Assembly (NCBI GenBank): GCA_007844125.1
Contig: CM017561.1
Location: 24,905,479 to 24,969,478 of the forward strand
Direction: 5' to 3'
Source of the DNA: Sinonovacula constricta
Taxonomy: Eukaryota > Mollusca > Bivalvia > Cardiida > Solecurtidae
Length of the DNA: 64,000 nt
The position numbers and the translations under genes were made by a program. Shown here one piece after another: positions 26,276 through 37,935 of the stretch. The number at the start of each line of letters is the position of its first letter. Position 1 is the first letter of the stretch. Under the pieces are notes generated by a model. That model saw only the letters and a program-made list of their open reading frames with translations. It was not told the origin of the DNA and ran no database searches.

Positions 26276-26985
26276 CAAAGTTAAATGTGAATAGAGCGTA
26301 ATCAGGTTAAAACCAAACTACGCATGTAAAATATAGAAAAATATAAAAACTATCAGGTAAAAAAATAAATTATAATTGAAAACAGGTCAACACATAAAAC
26401 GAGTTATTTGTGAATGGGTAAAGTCTAACCAGTGATTAAAATCGTCCTAAGTACAAGCAACACTGTAACTGTTCAGAATGGTGCATTATTGACTAATTGA
26501 CAGGGCCAGTTCAAATACGACGCCGAGAGGTCAGGGGTCAACTCTAACATACAATACAATGTCAAATGCATAAACTAATTAATTATGAACACAATTTAGT
26601 GCAGTTTTGTTAACGATCCAGTGTTCTATCAGGAAACGCCATATATGTAATATATATGCTTGGATACCAAGGAACAAACTAGAGATCTAATTCATACATC
26701 TTCTTAAATTTTATATTATTAGCTAATTTTCGTTGATATTCTATTTTTTTTTTTCAGGCTTAAACTGTACAAAACCGCTTTAAATGGCTAATCTACTAAA
26801 ATGAAATTTTGCACAGCTTTAAGTCAGTTTTGCACAATGATTTTTCTTGTAAGCAAATATTGACAAGCCGGGAAATGCGTCCCCAACCAACTGTATGAGC
26901 TGCATTCTGGATGCAAGGAGAATAACTCTTTATCAAATATATTTGGACTGTACATTTATAGTTACCTCCCATGCTTTATGTTCTG

Positions 26986-27080
26986 CACCTGGTCTAGTCT
27001 GGTTCCCAGCTTCTATTGTAAACATAATAGAAGTCTGGCATTGACGAAACAATGGCCGACGCAATGATAGCTGTAAGTTA
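26986..27080 (+). other. Exon-1-like inverted repeat arm, left
   Basis: Contains ACGAAACAATGGCCGAC with an ATG in good context at 27052, an open MADAMIA, and a consensus donor GTAAGT at 27073. The right arm at 30465-30565 is a diverged inverted copy, also with an ATG. It may be a real first exon, a dead one, or the end of a transposon. No downstream exon was recognised. Confidence 0.4.
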
Positions 27081-27084
27081 ACCA

Positions 27085-30000
27085 AATACTTTCAAAAGTT
27101 GTTCATCGGGATATTGTTCAATTTTCAATCGATATGTATATATAAAATTCTTAAAGATAAGGTTTCTTTTCGTGGAGCATTTCCGTATGTTATTTTTTTT
27201 TTAAATTTCAATAAGTTGAGTACTTTTCGGACAAATACGAAGATTGTGATATTTCGGATATGTGATCATAAGTTCTCTTGTAAAATGATTATAAAATGAT
27301 TTTGTTTTGCATTGTGACCAATACGAATGTGTTTTAGTTATGTTTATTAAGAAAGTATTACATTGCCATGCGGACACTACATATATTATCTTAAATGTAA
27401 ATGTTACAATATAATCAAAGATATTGTGCTTATACAGTTATTGTGGGATGCTTGTTATGTCATTTTATTAACTTACTTGAATATTTCATCATTTACCATG
27501 TGTATGAAAGAGCACTATTTCAAAATTAGGGCATTCTAAGAATTGCACAATATGTACTGTTATTCTTACTGTCTGATCCACCTAGACACATGCTCCTCAT
27601 TTTTGTGTTGATAGAATAATTTTAATAGAATCTTTACAATGCCAAAATGCAAAAACTTAAGAGTAGAACATACAAACTAACAAATAAGTGAACATAAAAA
27701 AATAAGGAGTCTTAAATGTTGTAGAAACTTCAGATTTGTTGTCTTAAATCAATGCAAACTTTAAAAAATAGTTTTCCTAAATTACTGAAGATAAAATTGT
27801 ATGTTTTAATGTTGTTAATTTATATAAAAACACTTAAAAACTGATAGCAAATAATAACAATGAATATGCAAATGCTAAGTCAAATTAAGTAAGTGTTTTG
27901 CACTCATTTGTTTGGACTTCATGCTTCCTGGGGACTTTTCTTACAGAAACATTACCAGTATTTCATTTTATAATAGCATTTCTTGTTAATTTTTGTCACC
28001 TTCAAAGGAAAAATTTGGCAAATGTCACACTAGTTGTGTAAATGACACACTCTATTCTCTTAAATCATTATTTAATATTGTTATTAAAAAATCAAACTGA
28101 ATGAAAACCAAATTAGTGGCAATAATACCTTTCTGTATACCTGACATTGTTATTAAACAAAACAAAAATCAAAATAATGATGAACACTCTAATCATTAAC
28201 AAATTCCATTAATCAGATCTAAAAGAAATAACAAAAAAAAGGCATTAAAAGAATTTTCCTGTGAGTTGAGTATACATGCACACAGTAATATTTTAAAACA
28301 TTTCAAATGACATTGCTGGTGATGACAAGGAATGGCAGTTAACTTGCTTATGTTTTTGATAATCATATACCGTAGTTTGATTTAGAATTATCATGCATAA
28401 ATGTTTGCCCCAGTTCCTAGTGCATAGAAGAACTAACTCACTGTACATAAATAATAATTATACTGACCAGACTTCGTGTTGATATAAGTTGCCATATTAG
28501 TATTATGTTACACATTAACTGATATTTAGGCTTAATTTTAACTTCTTATTTTTCATTAGATAATGTTATATCATTATATGTATGTTTCATGTAAATAGTC
28601 TATCGATTTATTAATTTGCATATCTAAATAGTTCAGTTGTCTGGCAAAAACAAAAGAGAAATCAACATACTGGTAAGCCCAGATTTTTTAAGAATTCTTA
28701 CAACAGTACTCCCTTTGAATGACCAACTTATATTGATGTGATTAAGATGATAAATGCAAAAATGGTGTTTGATCCTGACTGCAATTTGTATCAATTAAGC
28801 TTTTTGAGATGAAGCTTTTTAAAATAGAAGTATTATTTCATCAGTTCTTCAACAATAAGACCTATTATTGGTACATGAAGGATGAAAGACATCTTGTAGT
28901 GTCCGCAACACATAATAAAAAAAAATAATTGTGTAAACCCTTTTTCTGGTCTCAGATAAGTCACATCTTTTTTATTTCTTTTAAGTTACCTGGACTGTCT
29001 TTCATCATTCAATTGGTATATACATTATATATGTTAAAATACATTGAATATCCTGATTGGCCCATATTAGAAGTATATTAATTTCACTGTTATGTCCTGT
29101 TTGGCAGAAAATCAGACTAGACAATAATATTTATTTCACTTTTTTTATATAACTGCAATCAAACCAAACATTTATTAGCAAAAACAACTTTGAGAACATG
29201 AAAAATGCCTTATTTAGAAGCATATTGATATTTATGTTGCGGACACTACACCGTTGCAAACAAAGCTTTTCATTAAATGCGAAAAAACCTTAAGGCATTT
29301 GGTGAAAGCGCTTGGATTGTAGAAACATGTGCCCAAGGCAATTTATATAACAGCAAAGTAAACTTTGTATCTCCTGTTTTTGTAATGTGTGAAGCTCTGT
29401 TGCAGACACTACAAAATATTACCCTTTGCAGGTGTGCAGGAATGACATAATTAAAAACATTGCACACAAAATCTAGTTCAAAGTTAGTTATGTTTTTGTG
29501 TTAAATACATATAAATCTTGAAAAAAAAAATGCAAATCATTTTAATATTAATTTCTTTTTCAATTCATTGGCTTCTTAATTTCAGTTTGAAAGAAATTGT
29601 CAAAATGTATAACAAACTCTACTTGTATACAAACCCCTGTCAATTTTTTTTTATTTTTTTTCTTAAAAATTGATGAAACAAAAAGCTAATTAAACTAGAA
29701 AGAAATGTTTTTAGTGAAATATAACCAATGAGTATAAATTGTTAATGCAAAATATAATATTTTGCTATGCAATCTTAGTAATATTTAAATGATACAACAT
29801 AATGCTGAAAAACCATCATTTTTAGCTCTTCAAATTAATACACAGTGCATATTGTCACGTTACATACCATTTTTCAGCTAAAACAACATCCTAGCGGCAT
29901 AAAAAATATTTTTTTGCTGCAAACCTATTACTAATAACTTCTATGGGACTGTATAACATGATCAAGTTTAAAAATGGACAAATATAGTGAAAATGGCGAT

Positions 30001-30460
30001 AATAAAGTAATAATAAGATCTCTTTACCAAATTTAACATGCCACTCCTAGGGGCCGTATTCACAAAGCATCTTAAGTCAAAACTTAAAATTATTAAAAAT
30101 TTTCTTAACACCATTACATTTATACTTTTGTTTTAAAATGACTTATTTTTGCATAAAAGAAATGTTCTATGAATGCATTTCACACAGATGTAATAATTTT
30201 CAATATTAATTACCTAATGAAGGAAATATGGGGAACTGAAATTTTCACTTAAATTATTTTTTAACTTAATATTTATCAATTAAATAAATAATGTCCGAAA
30301 TTACACTTCGTAAATTTGTCCGAAAAATATTCAACTTGTCAGGAATGTAAAATCTCATCATAAGTAATAGCTCCTTAACAACACTTTACACGAATGAAAA
30401 CTACAACATTGATATTGACCAAAAAATCAATACTATCACAATGACCCGCCTTTTGCTATT
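27085..30460. other. AT-rich block without recognised gene
   Basis: No coding region recognised. It holds four dispersed copies of the 16-bp word TGTTGCRGACACTACA or close variants, at 27369, 28896 (inverted), 29235 and 29398. The block is flanked by the diverged inverted arms and could be the inside of one large decayed element. Confidence 0.45.
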
Positions 30461-30464
30461 AGCT

Positions 30465-30565
30465 CGTAAACTTAGCGATTCCATCGGCGCCGCCATTATT
30501 TCGTTTGTGCCTGACCTTTTGTGTTTAGACAAAGGGCAGGTAATCCAGACTACACCTGGTCAATC
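30465..30565 (-). other. Exon-1-like inverted repeat arm, right
   Basis: On the minus strand AGTCTGGATTACCTGCCC, GGCACAAACGAAATAATGGC and MAAPMES match the left arm position by position with gaps. At the place of the left arm's donor GTAAGT this arm reads CTAAGT, so the splice donor is lost. Confidence 0.4.
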
Positions 30566-30914
30566 CAATGGTTTATTTTTTTTAATGAAATTGTTTTAGT
30601 TATCTGCCTTACAGGAAGGTATTTTCATATTCTTTAATGTGCTTATTTTTTTAAAGCACGAGCTTTTAAATTCTCAGCACAATAGGATTCCATTTTAAGT
30701 GCATGTTTTAGTCTTAAGTGTTTTTCAAAAGTTTAAAAAGTGAGTTTAAAATGTGGAAATTTCTCAAGTTTTTCTGCAGTAACTTTATTACAAATACCTA
30801 CCCACAAGGGAGGTAAAAAGATAGTTTTTAATAGGGTTAAGTCCCTTTACATAAGAAAAAAAAAGAGTGAATAAGAAGAAAAACAGAAGCCTGAGAGTGT
30901 AGTTGCCCACCAAC

Positions 30915-30920
30915 TTTAAT
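30915..30920 (-). terminator. RPL29: RPL29 poly(A) signal ATTAAA
   Basis: ATTAAA lies 70 nt after the RPL29 stop codon on the minus strand and is followed by GT-rich sequence (GTTGGTGGG). This puts the probable mRNA end at about 30890-30905. Confidence 0.7.
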
Positions 30921-30989
30921 GACCAGTACTATACATGGTATATACAGAAGATCCAAGAGGCTGGAGAACAACCAGAGGAGGGACAGCTG

Positions 30990-31058
30990 TTACTCCTGCT
31001 TCACCTTCTTGTTGTGCTTCTTGGCAAACCTCACGTTCTTCAGGAATTTGGGATCCAC
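30990..31058 (-). other. RPL29: RPL29 last coding exon
   Basis: Twenty-three codons after acceptor GTTGTTGCAG encode VDPKFLKNVRFAKKHNKK, then VKQE and TAA. The VDPKFL and RFAKKHNKK motifs are the strongest family signature. The 3' UTR continues to about 30890. Confidence 0.94.
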
Positions 31059-34000
31059 CTGCAACAACAGGCACAGCATATAAATATTCACATATTGTTT
31101 AGTTTTAAAGGACATGCCAGATATATAATTATTATGGTGATGTCCAGGTAGTTAACGGTAGAGGAAAAGCCAATCTCTATAGAGGTAACCACTGGCTCAG
31201 CAAGGTTCTCTCATTGAGATCTATCTACCTCTGAAGTTTCACGTTGACAACTCTTACAGTTTCTGTGATATGCTCCGGACAAAATTCAAGTATTAAAAAC
31301 AACAAAGGGCAGTTACTCCTAAATTATGCAAAAAGAGAGTTTTGGTTCTTGTACACTGCACTTCTCCTCATTAAGATTTAGTTTCATGTTGATATCTCTT
31401 ACAATTTATGCTCACCCTTCAGGAAGCAAAAAATAATGCATCAAATGTCATACCAACAAGAATTGAATATATAATTCTTATTGTCAAAATTTCAGGGTTT
31501 TTTTTCCTCCATTTTTTTTTTTTTAAACTTCCTCAGGTTTGTTATTAGATGATGTTATGCAAAACAAAAAATTAGTTTCGACTACTAAATAAAAGCTAGT
31601 TCTGGCTACTTGCATCTCCACGCAATTCTGTACAAAGAATATGGTATCCCAATATTTCAGTCACCTCTTAAAGTTACACATGGTTGGAATTTTATCATAC
31701 TTTATAGGACATATATAACGGCTGTTTGTACATAGCCGTTAAAGTTATTTTGAAATGAGTCAAAAAAAAATAATTGAATTGACAAAATTTTCTGGAACTG
31801 AGGAGTGATCAAAGATATTAAATTACTTCAGTCTAATCCCGAATTTTACCGATCAGGTATATAAGTGGCCGTATTCTTCTTAATTAAAAAAAAACAATGA
31901 TGGATGAAGGAAGCCCAATTCGAGAGAGACAGGTCAGCTTTGTATTATTGAGAAAAAGAAATCGTAGAATGGAACAGCCAAAATCCAGAATTCACTTTGG
32001 GTCTGAAAAACAGCGACGAAGCCGTTTACTTTCAGTGTGTTTTAAAGGAAATGATCTTAAGAAATTATTAGCTATGATCAACTACAGAGACGGAATCAAA
32101 AGAAACATTTTACTTGTATATATTTTTTTGTTTAGTGAAAAGCATAAACATTCAAATTACTCGTTTTCATTATTTAAACATTCACATGAAGATAATGTAA
32201 GCTTACACACTGGATATGGCGACAGATAAAGAGCCATTCCAAAGCCATATATGAATTAAAATTTTAGCTATGAAAATTGATGTCTCACAGCTAGCCAAAT
32301 AATTTGTGCAGCCGCATTCAAAAGCAGTTGTAGTGGAAGTATTGTTCAATAGAAGATGTAAGTGATGAGATTATGATTTGCTTTGATTCAGTATCAGCAG
32401 CAAATTTGATTGATGACAGCATCCAAAACAAACACAATGATAATTCTTTGTTACAGGTGTAAACAAGGATAGACAGTCAGTTCAGGACTCTAATCTATGA
32501 AAATGAAGGATGCACTGAACTAACTAGGCAGCTAGGATTATTTGATTTCCTATCACAGATAAAACATTTTACGACATTTTAATAAAATTGGGAACAGCTT
32601 ATGGTATGTTATGCTTAAAAGTATATCATACCCCCTTCATTGATGGGCACTTTTGTCTCTTGGGTCTGTAGATACCATTTCTGTGAGCTTTCTTGTCTGA
32701 AAAGATAAAGATTTACATGCTGAAACAGTATAAAAAACAAAGTTGCAAGTGTTTTCTTGGTACATAATAATCTGATTATTTTTGGTGGAGAATAATCCGC
32801 GTAGAATATAAAACTTCCTTAATGGACGCAGAATTGCATATTCTCCCTACTGTTTTGACTTTGTCCTTGCCTGTTTGTTGGGTTTATCACTCCACCAACA
32901 GTATTTCAGTTATCTTGAGACGGTGCCAACTTGAAGCAGATATAGTGCTGCCTTCACTGTGTATAGCATGCCGTGAACACCTGGCTTGATACCACACCCA
33001 GTCACATTATCCTGACACCAGGCCAACCAGTCATGAAACTAACCTTATATTTGCTTGAGCGTTATGAAGGGAGCTATACCAATACCATTTTTTACGACTC
33101 TGGTATGTCACAGCTCGGTTTCGCACACTGGGCCTCCTGTAACTGGAGCCGATGCTCTACCAATTGAGCTACCTTGTCCCTATCTGTCATTGTTATGTTG
33201 TACACTGAATGTACCATGATTGTGACACAGTTTAGAGAATTAAAGCTTGCCACAGTAGAGGGTGCACCACAGCTTCCTCACTTAAACATCTCAGTCTATG
33301 TGAGTCGCTATCCCCTTATAGCACATGCATTTCAAACTATGTAATAAGAGCAGTTTACTTCAGGTAATTCTGTGTTTTCTCTTCTGCATCATAAATAAAA
33401 TAATGTTGTAAGTCTAAAATTAATCAACAGAAACTTATTAATTACTGTGCCAGGGATATTCCTAGGACGCGATTTCCGCGATTTCTCGCATTAAAACGGC
33501 AAAAATCGCAATAAAAATTCTTAAATGAGAGAAAATATCGCGCCGCATCCAGCCAAATGAAGGTACGCGGATTTACTGGTCTCGTGCCTCAATCGATGTC
33601 ATCTGGACGCTTATGATCGTCTAGAATCCACAAATATTGTTTAATAAGCGCTTCTTTATCGTGATCAATTTAATGGTACGTATCTACGTAATCACCTCGG
33701 AAATAATGCGGTCGCCGCCATATTGACGAACTACTTCCAAAATGGCAATCGTACCTACTCGGCGATCTCCGGCAAGCTTCGAAAAAAACAAAACGTCACC
33801 GAAGCGTGATCCGAGTGCATGCAGGGTAATAACAGGTATATTGCACTTTTACCAAATCCTGTTGGTAATATACAAACAGTATCAACTAAGTTAGAAATAT
33901 TCTTCAACGAAGCAATCTGCTCTTTCTTCAAGGAGTATTGAATCACCATTTTATCTAAAGCGTACTGCATGCACTTTGAAAAGTCAGCCATCTTTGTTTA

Positions 34001-35584
34001 CATAATGCAATGAGAAGTTATTCGCCGGGGCAAATCACCAACTGGTGTATTCATACAATTACATACGAGAAGAAGAAGAAGAAGAAGAGGCATTATCTCC
34101 GAAGCTTGCCGGAGATCGCCGAGTAGGTACGATTGGGTCTCATGCCTCAATCGATATCATCTGGATGCTTACGATCGTCTAGAATTCAATTTACGTTGTT
34201 TTATAAGCGCTTCTCTATCGTGATGAAAATGGCGTCGCCAGGAAAAAAGCAGACGTCTATGCTTTCGTTTATAAAATCTTCTGCCGAAGTTAACAATAAA
34301 AAAACTGAAGTTCCATCGTCGCCAAAGAAACCAAAACTTGTTTTCCAACCTAAATGGTTAAAATCCTACTTTTGTGGAAGGGTAGGTGAGTACTGGTTAT
34401 AGACAAGGGTCTAAGAAAGCTAGGTTAGGTGCGCTGGACGCCGTTATATGACCTATACAATGTGTTGCTACGGCGTTAAACCCAACACATAAATAAATAA
34501 ACATAACTCTCATCAACAGTGTTGAAAAATTATTACAAACCCATAATTCTTGGTTCACGTTAAACTGTATATTAGTTGTGAAACTAATAACATGTCAAGT
34601 ATCAAAGGATACTTCAAAACATCACAATTTAAAATTTGTCAAGAAACACTTGAATTTATGAACCCCAGTATACATGCCAAACATAAAATGTGCTTTATCT
34701 TCATAGGGTTTTTAAATGATTTCTACTGATACTTACATGTTTTATGAAGCATTTACTTTTTAAATCATTGTTCAAATCTAAGTGACTTTAAAGTGAAAAA
34801 AAAATGGTTTGAAGAACTAAATTTGCTTTCTGAATCTGATGGTATTCATTGTTAATGCAGTTGAAATATAAGTACTGAAAATATATTAATACAATAGTTT
34901 ACCTGTCCTACTACATTTATTTGATAATTGTGTTCCTAAACATTTTGCTTCAAATTTGCTGTCACTTGCCTAATGTTTATTTAAGCTACTATATGGTGGG
35001 AACATCAGTTACATTAATTTTTCTTTATTTATTTTATCATAATTGTTGATTATATTGTATGTTTGGAGCATATCTGTTCTTTTCCTTCTGTATTTGAATG
35101 TTTTCTTAATCTTTAAGAGATTTGATCTGAGAAGGAATAAATTTTGAGATCATGAATAAAAATCTCGTTATTATTTGATGAATGGGAAAATTTCTCCCAA
35201 CAAAATCAGAAAAATCCCATCATTTTTTTGTGAATGGGAGAAAATCTCTCATTAAAAATATGACCTAGGATAATCCCTGACTGTGCACAATATTTCGGCA
35301 GAGATGATTTTCAGAAATTTGAATAAAAACTTCAAAAACAATAACTTTAATCTGATGGCTAACAAAGGCTCCAGCCTAATCATCTCCTTGTTCATAAATC
35401 TCCCTATACCAGCATCTAAAATACCTTCAAAATGGGCAATAACTCTACATGGTATTGAACATGAAACAATATGAGTCAAGGGTAAAAAGGGTAAAATTGT
35501 TAGGTCTTATTTAAAGGACTAAATTATACAGAAATATTTAATCTTACTCTGATTGTGATTGGTGTGATTCTTTGACTTGGCCAT
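30990..35584 (-). CDS. RPL29: 60S ribosomal protein eL29 (three coding exons)
   Basis: Encodes the small basic large-subunit protein eL29, a structural part of the cytosolic 60S ribosome. I assembled it by hand: coding exons 35584-35548 (37 nt), 32696-32632 (65 nt) and 31058-30990 (69 nt, with stop) join in frame to 56 residues. Seen: the family N-terminus MAKSKNHTNHNQ, the AHRNGI block near residue 16, and VDPKFLKNVRFAKKHNKK near residue 35, then a short VKQE end. Donors are GTAAG, GTATG; acceptors are TTTTCAG and TTGCAG after pyrimidine tracts. The ATG has a good context (ACAGCCATGG). Known: eL29 is about 59 residues in yeast, 76 in fly and far longer in mammals, so this is at the short, yeast-like end. 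The open frame across three exons argues against a processed pseudogene. Confidence 0.95.
31897..32229 (+). other. Unassigned ORF inside RPL29 intron 3
   Basis: A 110-codon open frame opposite to RPL29, basic in its first half (RQVSFVLLRKRNRR, GSEKQRRSRLLS). No family recognised, no splice or promoter support; likely chance or a decayed exon. Confidence 0.15.
32632..32696 (-). other. RPL29: RPL29 coding exon 2
   Basis: The exon is bounded by acceptor TTTTCAG and donor GTATGAT. It encodes NKKAHRNGIYRPKRQKCPSM and KG across 65 nt, carrying the HRNGI block typical of eL29. It enters in phase 1 and leaves at a codon boundary, matching both neighbours. Confidence 0.93.
32872..33180 (-). mobile_element. 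tRNA-derived SINE (family A), copy 2, in RPL29 intron 2
   Basis: Same order as the 24397 copy from GGGTTTATCACTCCACCAAC through TATAGCATGCCGTGAACACC to the tRNA-like head (CTCTACCAATTGAGCTACC on the plus strand). The B box is mutated (CACAGCTCGGTTTCGC), so it is probably not transcribed by RNA polymerase III. Confidence 0.85.
33578..33676 (+). repeat. Direct repeat, left copy, beside the helicase fragment
   Basis: GGTCTCGTGCCTCAATCGAT, GATCGTCTAGAAT and ATAAGCGCTTCTTTATCGTG are repeated at 34134-34233 with few changes. The two copies flank the inverted-repeat helicase segment. The right copy leads straight into the hAT-like ORF start (ATGGCGTCGCC). Confidence 0.85.
33747..34135 (-). mobile_element. 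RecQ-like helicase fragment between perfect 36-bp inverted repeats
   Basis: 33747-33782 and 34100-34135 are exact inverted copies over 36 bp (core CTACTCGGCGATCTCCGGC). Between them, on the minus strand, 33991-33755 encodes the start of a RecQ-type helicase: MADFSKCMQYALDKM, SLKKEQIASLKN and the Walker A motif LPTGFGKSAIYLLLP, then it runs into the repeat and stops. The helicase motifs after Walker A are missing. A (GAA)n run lies at 34068-34088. It looks like a captured gene fragment or a foldback insertion; no enzyme activity is expected. Confidence 0.75.
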
Positions 35585-35605
35585 GGCTGTATTCTGTTAA
35601 GTTGC
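35548..35605 (-). other. RPL29: RPL29 first coding exon with 21 nt of 5' UTR
   Basis: The acceptor (TTTTACAG, after a T-rich tract) precedes 21 nt of leader, then ATG at 35584-35582. Coding sequence gives MAKSKNHTNHNQ plus one base of the next codon, followed by donor GTAAG at 35547-35543. An acceptor just upstream of the start codon shows that at least one non-coding exon lies further upstream. Confidence 0.9.
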
Positions 35606-35761
35606 CTGTAAAACAAAAAAAGTATGACTACAAACATTATATAGTAAACTTTACTAAAGATTTCAACCAGTCTGCAGTCTGGAAGTTGTACCAAACACTG
35701 TAATTGTGATAAAACCTAATAATCATTTATAATATACAAATCTTCAAAGATCAACAAGTTT

Positions 35762-36055
35762 ATTAGGTTTGTTTGATGATTCTATTGTACAACAAACAAT
35801 ATTTCAGTTATCTGGAGAGGGTGTCCACTTAAAGCAGATAAAGTGCTGCCTTCACTATGTATAGCATGTCGTGAACACCTGGCATGATACTACTCCCAAT
35901 CAAATAGTTCTGAGAAGGGGCCATGGAACTACACTTTTATTTGCTTGGGCATTAGCAAGGGAGCTATACAATTACCATTTTAACAATTTTGGTATGTCGC
36001 AGTCCGAGATCAAACCCCGGGTCTTCCGTACCTGGAGCCGCGACTCTACAGATTA
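35762..36055 (-). mobile_element. tRNA-derived SINE (family A), copy 3, in RPL29 intron 1
   Basis: More diverged member: AACAATATTTCAGTTATCTG, AAGTGCTGCCTTCACTATG and GGAGCTATACAATTACC in order. The tRNA-like head is decayed (CCGAGATCAAACCCCGGG). Confidence 0.75.
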
Positions 36056-36059
36056 TCAT

Positions 36060-37930
36060 TGGTTTGAATTATGGAATCCCATTACCAAGAGACTTACTAC
36101 CATATACCACATTGGCTATTATCAACTTTGAAGATAATAGTTTTAAAATATGTCAACACAAACTAGTCACATAACACGATAGATCAAAATATTTTGTTTA
36201 CAACAAAACCACCATGTTTAATTTAACTGCCAATCAAAAGGTAATGATAATGTTCTAAGTATTCTGCAACGAACAATCCTATAGCAATTTGACTACTTTC
36301 AGTAAATCTTAATTCCAATAGATTCAGGTTTCAATGCAACATTCTGGGGGGTTTTAAATCCAGAAATGAAATGTCAAATCAATAGCCAAAATCTAGTTTA
36401 AAACACTTATTGAAAGGAGTATTGCAAAGGCAAATCAAGTATGCCGCATTTCCAGAGCGTTTTAGAATTAACTCCCCTACCATATATTTGACATCAGACT
36501 ACATTTTCACTCGGTCATCGGCGATCACTTTTCATTAATACAAGCATCTTTGATGCACAAAATGGTGGCAGCAAAGTTAACAAAATATTGTTAAAAAAAA
36601 AACGGTATGCTGATTGTGTATTGCGGTACTGTATTGACTTTACCAAGTATCACAATATACCAATACACTGGTATACAACAACAGCCATACTATGACACAT
36701 ATGTCGCATGAAACTAACATACTAAATCTTTTCATTAACTCACAGCCTTGCAACTTTAATGGAAGGCACATGAGGATGAGATGTTGAAAAACCTGCTGAG
36801 AAAACTGTCAGCCACATCAACTGACTAGTACCTGTGACCACCTCACTGGACTAAATTGATAAATGAACCATGGAGATATCTATTGTTTGGTGTTTAAAAT
36901 GCACCATTTTAATTAATTGTAGTGAAAAATGTACTTGTGTTAAAATCATTTTGTTCTCACTGATCCGTCTTTATCGACAGTGCTCTTTAAAAGATAAATT
37001 CATATATATGCCGTCTTGATGACAAAAAATAATGATGTAATGTATAAATGTGCAACATGTAATATACAAGTATTAGACATTTAGAACATAAAAATTTGTG
37101 CTCTTACAATTGTGTTTTCTGGTAACATGTGCTATTTCTTTTTCTAGTCAATTTGAATATGTAACAACATCTTGGCAAAATAAATTATGCTGATTGTGAA
37201 TAGCACCTTAAGCAACACATCTACACCTTTCAACACCAGTGATGGCGCATTAACATGTGCAAGCAATACTTTCTTAACCATACATAGTCTCTGAATTCGG
37301 AACCATACATAAAATTATATAGGAAGTGTTTGAAGTGGTACTAAGGACTCCAAAATTCATTAGGTTTCAACAGTCACCTAGACAGATAGTGACGCTCTTT
37401 GTAATTAATATTTTTACTTAAAGTACTTAAAGGTGGTAACTTAGTTTACAGCATGCAAACAACTGCTTAACCCTGTTGTAGGGAATCTGTGCATAAATCC
37501 TGCATAAACTTATTATACTTTAGGTTAGATTGAGGCTGTTTATAACACACCACAATTGTTTGACAATACTAATTGTGAATTATATGTCCAATATTTCAAA
37601 ATCTCTGCATAAATATGATGGGGATTATTGTTAAAAATAAATATCCACGTAAGAGCTGATGATAATCATCTCATGGGAAAAAAACAAGTGGTCACATGGT
37701 TTTCTTAGTTTAAAAAATTACTAACCATGCAGCATAGCTCAAATGGTTAATAGATTTTTGTTATGACACATGGGGTGTTTTGCTTTACTTTTCACATGGA
37801 TGTAAGGTACCAATTCATTTTGCAGGATCCCTTATAGTAACAATAATTGTTTTGGATGTATCAGGAAAACAAAATGGTCCAAACTGAAGGATACGATCTT
37901 TAATTGGTTTTACTTTATATTAAATTTTAT
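36060..37930. other. RPL29 intron 1, no recognised feature
   Basis: AT-rich intron sequence. A weak tRNA-like A box (CATAGCTCAAATGG, 37733) may be another SINE remnant; nothing else was recognised. Confidence 0.5.
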
Positions 37931-37935
37931 ATTAA

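Larger units (their letters stand above)
33451..35279 (+). mobile_element. hAT-like non-autonomous DNA transposon in RPL29 intron 2
   Basis: Terminal inverted repeats CAGGGATATTCCTAGG (left) and CCTAGGATAATCCCTG (right) are flanked by a 7-bp direct repeat ACTGTGC (33444-33450 and 35280-35286). CAGGG ends and a 7-8-bp target duplication fit the hAT superfamily. Inside, 34229-34380 encodes KQTSMLSFIKSS and FQPKWLKSYFCG, resembling the N-terminus of ZNF862/KIAA1586-type hAT proteins; the rest of the transposase is missing. A helicase fragment between inverted repeats sits at 33747-34135, and a GGGTTTAACGCCG retroposon tail lies inverted at 34430-34500. Confidence 0.75.

Noticed and set aside
31897..32229. 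Novel host gene inside RPL29 intron 3
   Set aside because: No homologous motif, splice sites or promoter; kept only as a low-confidence entry.
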